Part shown: positions 61,153-64,000 of the stretch, in pieces
Layout: each line of letters opens with the position of its first letter
How positions within the stretch are numbered: the first letter of the stretch is position 1
Assembly (NCBI RefSeq): GCF_963678635.1
Contig: NC_087064.1
Span: 62,303,548-62,367,547, forward strand
DNA length: 64,000 bases
Reading direction: 5' to 3'
Source: Symsagittifera roscoffensis
Lineage: Eukaryota > Xenacoelomorpha > Acoela > Convolutidae
The notes under the pieces: generated by a model
The model's database searches: none
The model's input: the letters and a program-made list of their open reading frames with translations, nothing else
Told to the model about the DNA's origin: nothing
Translations under genes and position numbers: made by a program

Positions 61153-61647
61153 AATAATTGCAGCATTCTCTTTATCTAGAAAATGGCAAGCAAATGTCAA
61201 AGTAATTCCCAAAAAGTCATGTAAAATGCAGAAGACTCAAAACTTTGTCAGAAACCATCGAAATCAGACAAAAAGTTTTTTTTTGCACAAATGGACAAAA
61301 AAGAAAAAAGTTGTTGCAAAAGCTAAAAAACAACAAAACACTATGTAAAATTTTTCTGCCAGACAACTGAAAAGTTTTCAAAAAATCATGGAGCTCGAGC
61401 TGCAACTAAAACAGCTTTTGTTAAGATGAATCACTAGATCCATCTGATCTATGATTGAAGTGTCCGGCTTTGCATGAAAAAGAGCAAACTGAATCCAAAT
61501 TTAATCCTCAGCTCTCCAAGTCTGAATACAAATTGACAATTGCCAAAAAAAGACAAGGAGAGAAGACGGTTGTTATGCAAGAACCACACAAATTTTTGAC
61601 CACTTTCTTAAAAAACTACAACATAAAATGTTTTTTTTTTTTCAAAT

Positions 61648-62125
61648 TGGCGGTGTGATAAAAGTTTCAGAAGAAAACCAAAAACTACGGCATAGTCGAC
61701 AGTAACAGTAAAACAAGCAAAATGGGAAGCCATTTTTTGTTGATAATTGACAAAAAAGCAAACAGCAATCATATATAAACTAAAAACGTTAAATAAATTT
61801 TTTTAGTTTTATTGCAGGATTTTTTTTTAATTTTGGTGTTTTTCCCAGATGGCGCTGAAAACACCATTTTTTTTTCAATTGGAATAAAACTTAACTGTCA
61901 AGGCTCATCTTTCTATAAAAAACCTGCTCGCTCGTTCTAGTCGCTCGAAATTAAGCTGAAAATCAAGTTTTTTAAAACAGTTTTTCTCGACATTGGGACA
62001 TCTTTTTGAAAACTTATTTCAGGTCGTTCGAATCACGACTGAAACGCTTTTAACATGGTATATCTTTCCATCCAGTCCGATGATTGTTTATTGCACGTAA
62101 CTTTGCATGAAAAATAAACAAAAAA
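61648..62125 (+). repeat. GTTCCGACCA-family repeat, head and tail missing
   Basis: Begins at the GGCGGTGTGATAAAAGTTTC block and runs through TCTCGACATTGGGACATC and CAGTCCGATGATTG; the next copy starts immediately after. Confidence 0.6.
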
Positions 62126-62131
62126 AAGCAA

Positions 62132-62508
62132 CAAGGAAAGCTGGTTGCTGTGCAAGTAGCACAGAATGTTCCAAACATTTTCATAAAAAAAACATATAAA
62201 AAAGTTTTCTGTACTTTTATTTACATTAGTGCCGTTTTCTGTTTATCGTGTGATAGAAAAAACTATACAAATGAGTGAAAAGCTAGCCAATTAGGCTTAG
62301 TTGAGAACAATTGGCTCAAGCCCGTTTTTCTCAACACTAGAACAACTTTTTGAAAACTTTTCAGTGTCGCTCGAAGCATGACTAAAAGGGCTTTAGTATG
62401 GCATATCACACGAGCAAACTCGATGATTACTTTTGGTATTTGACTTTCTATGGAAAGAAATGAAATACACACGAATACAAATTCCTCGCCATTTTCAAAA
62501 GTCGGAAC
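62132..62508 (+). repeat. GTTCCGACCA-family repeat
   Basis: Head CAAGGAAAGCTGGTTGCTGT, GCAAGTAGCACAGAATGTTCC; tail CCATTTTCAAAAGTCGGAAC. Confidence 0.75.
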
Positions 62509-62605
62509 AAAACAATTGTTCTCAAAAAAATTTCATTTTTGGTATTTATATTTTTATACAAGCAACCAATTTAAAAATCAGGCTCAAACTGATCATGAAT
62601 TTAAA

Positions 62606-63200
62606 CAATGAAAGCCTGTTCCTGTGCAATTAGCACAGAGTATTCTGACCTCATCTTTAAAAATTTACAAAAAAATCTATTTTATTTCTAATAACTTCAG
62701 TTTTTTTTCTATGCAAGGTGTAATGGAAAGATCTGAACAAAAGACTAGGTTTTAGACATATCTAATACTTCATAGTCAAAAACGCGTTTTAAAAAACAGT
62801 TTTTTTGAAAGATTATTTAAAAAAGTCAAAAGTTTGAATACATTTTTTCAGAAATTTTTTTTGAAATTTTGAAGTTTTTATTCTAAAATGGCGCTAAGAA
62901 ATATTGGAGTGCTTAAAAATCATGGCTTATTTATTACTAATCTGCTACTAGACTACTACTTTCAGCCTGCTCGCTTGCTTTACTTGCTCGAAATTAGACA
63001 ATCAAAATTTTGAAACGGTTTTTTCTCGACACTAGGAAGTTTTTTTGCGAAATTTCCAAATGTTGTTTGAGTCACAACTGAAAAACTCCTATTAAGATAT
63101 ATTATTCAACCCAGTCCGATGATTATTTGTGGCACTTAAAAAAAGAAAAAATTAAAATACACCCGAACACACCCTCTTGCCCATTTTTGATGGTCGGAAC
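62606..63200 (+). repeat. GTTCCGACCA-family repeat
   Basis: Head CAATGAAAGCCTGTTCCTGT, GCAATTAGCACAGAGTATTCTGACC; tail GCCCATTTTTGATGGTCGGAAC. Third consecutive copy in the same orientation. Confidence 0.75.
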
Positions 63201-64000
63201 ATTAAAAACTAGACAGTTGAGGCTGAAGTGCGGCCATTTATTGATTTTTGTTTTTTAAAATGTTCCGCGTTTCTATTTCCCTTGGGCACTTTAATTACAG
63301 CTTCTATCGGAAAAAACAACTTTAAACTCTTTCAATTAGGCTGCTGCGAAAAAAGCGCTTGCGATCCGCCACATTTTTTCACGTCCCACATATCAAGAGG
63401 AATCCGCAACTTTTCAATATTGTTTTTGATTGGCATTTTGTTCGCAAACTAAACCTGAATATCATTCGGAGTCCAAACCAAAATTAAAAATTTTTAATAT
63501 GATTCTGTAATTACTCCCCTAAGAGCCTTTTCGTAGTAAATGGTTGCGCTTGAAGGCAAACTACCTGGGGAAATACGCCTTCCCATCCCTCGGTGGTAGT
63601 TGGAACAAGAAGCGTCACGAATGGAACGAATATTTTCAATTCAATCATTAAATTATGTCCGTTATCTTTTTTTGATTCTTTTTAAAGATCTTTTTCAAGG
63701 ATAAGGTATGTATAAAAGGTCACCTAAAAATTATAGGTTATCTAATTGCGAATGTGTCAAAGTTTTGTGGTGATTTTCAAAAATAAAACAGATACTTATT
63801 GTTTTCTTTCCGTTTCGGAAAAATGTATGAACGCATTATTAGGAACTCCTCTGATTCCATTTTTGATGCTACTGTATAAGTATCAAATTCGCGTGAATGA
63901 AATGTATACTACCATTTTGTGGCACCATAAAAGCTAGTAAAGCAACGGAACCATTCATCAAATATTCTGTGACAGCGCTCTGGAAACCCTTCAATCTTTA

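Larger units (their letters stand above)
60231..64000 (+). other. Probable intron of the membrane-protein gene
   Basis: Everything after the GTAAGT donor at 60231 to the window end. It holds one copy of the GTTCCGACTGCC family (60611-61152) and three of the GTTCCGACCA family (61648-63200). I found no phase-0 exon with an acceptor and an open frame that continues the protein. A GC-richer stretch at 63520-63655 is discussed under findings. Confidence 0.45.

Noticed and set aside
1-64000. tRNA, rRNA or CRISPR features
   Set aside because: No cloverleaf with A and B boxes, no rRNA core and no direct-repeat/spacer array was seen; the 27-bp and G-rich arrays are coding or minisatellite repeats.

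Overview
This is nuclear DNA from an animal, most likely an AT-rich aquatic or soft-bodied invertebrate. I base that on the absence of operons or ribosome-binding sites, the GT-AG introns, the polyadenylation signal, and a metazoan mixture of decayed transposons (Ty3/gypsy, non-LTR retrotransposons, hAT, FLYWCH/MULE, Tc1/mariner-like and Helentron-like non-autonomous elements). I cannot name the phylum from the sequence. Almost all short open frames in the window are chance frames or transposon debris.

The main gene is on the + strand and spans most of the window. A small exon at 18532-18628 encodes a signal peptide and ends at a GTGAGT donor in phase 1. An exon at 57940-58442 starts after a pyrimidine-rich tract and TAG. 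Joining them keeps the frame exactly (97 + 503 nt = 600 nt, 199 residues plus stop). The product has the layout of a neuropeptide precursor: signal peptide, acidic spacer, two diverged copies, then eight exact 9-residue units of Lys-Arg plus a heptapeptide of the form (L/P)M(N/S)FxTx. I do not recognise this peptide family. The intron is about 39.3 kb.

A second gene starts downstream on the + strand at 59754, behind a TATA box. Its first exon (159 codons, ending at a GTAAGT donor) encodes a type II membrane protein whose lumenal part vaguely resembles Golgi carbohydrate sulfotransferases. The rest of that gene lies outside the window or was not recognised.

Layout. 1-18.5 kb: intergenic, with non-LTR retrotransposon fragments (2.6-4.4 kb), a gutted Ty3/gypsy copy (8.2-10.06 kb), a MULE fragment (13.2-13.8 kb) and a fresh 1,108-bp tandem duplication (14.0-16.2 kb). 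18.6-57.9 kb: the giant intron, holding a FLYWCH/MULE transposase remnant, a family of hAT MITEs with its transposase fragment, a TA-flanked element filled with palindromic AT repeats, a reverse-transcriptase relic, and many copies of two repeat families that share a hairpin next to GAATGTTCCGAC. 58.4-60.2 kb: end of the peptide gene, one repeat copy and the start of the second gene. 60.2-64 kb: probable intron of the second gene, again mostly repeats.
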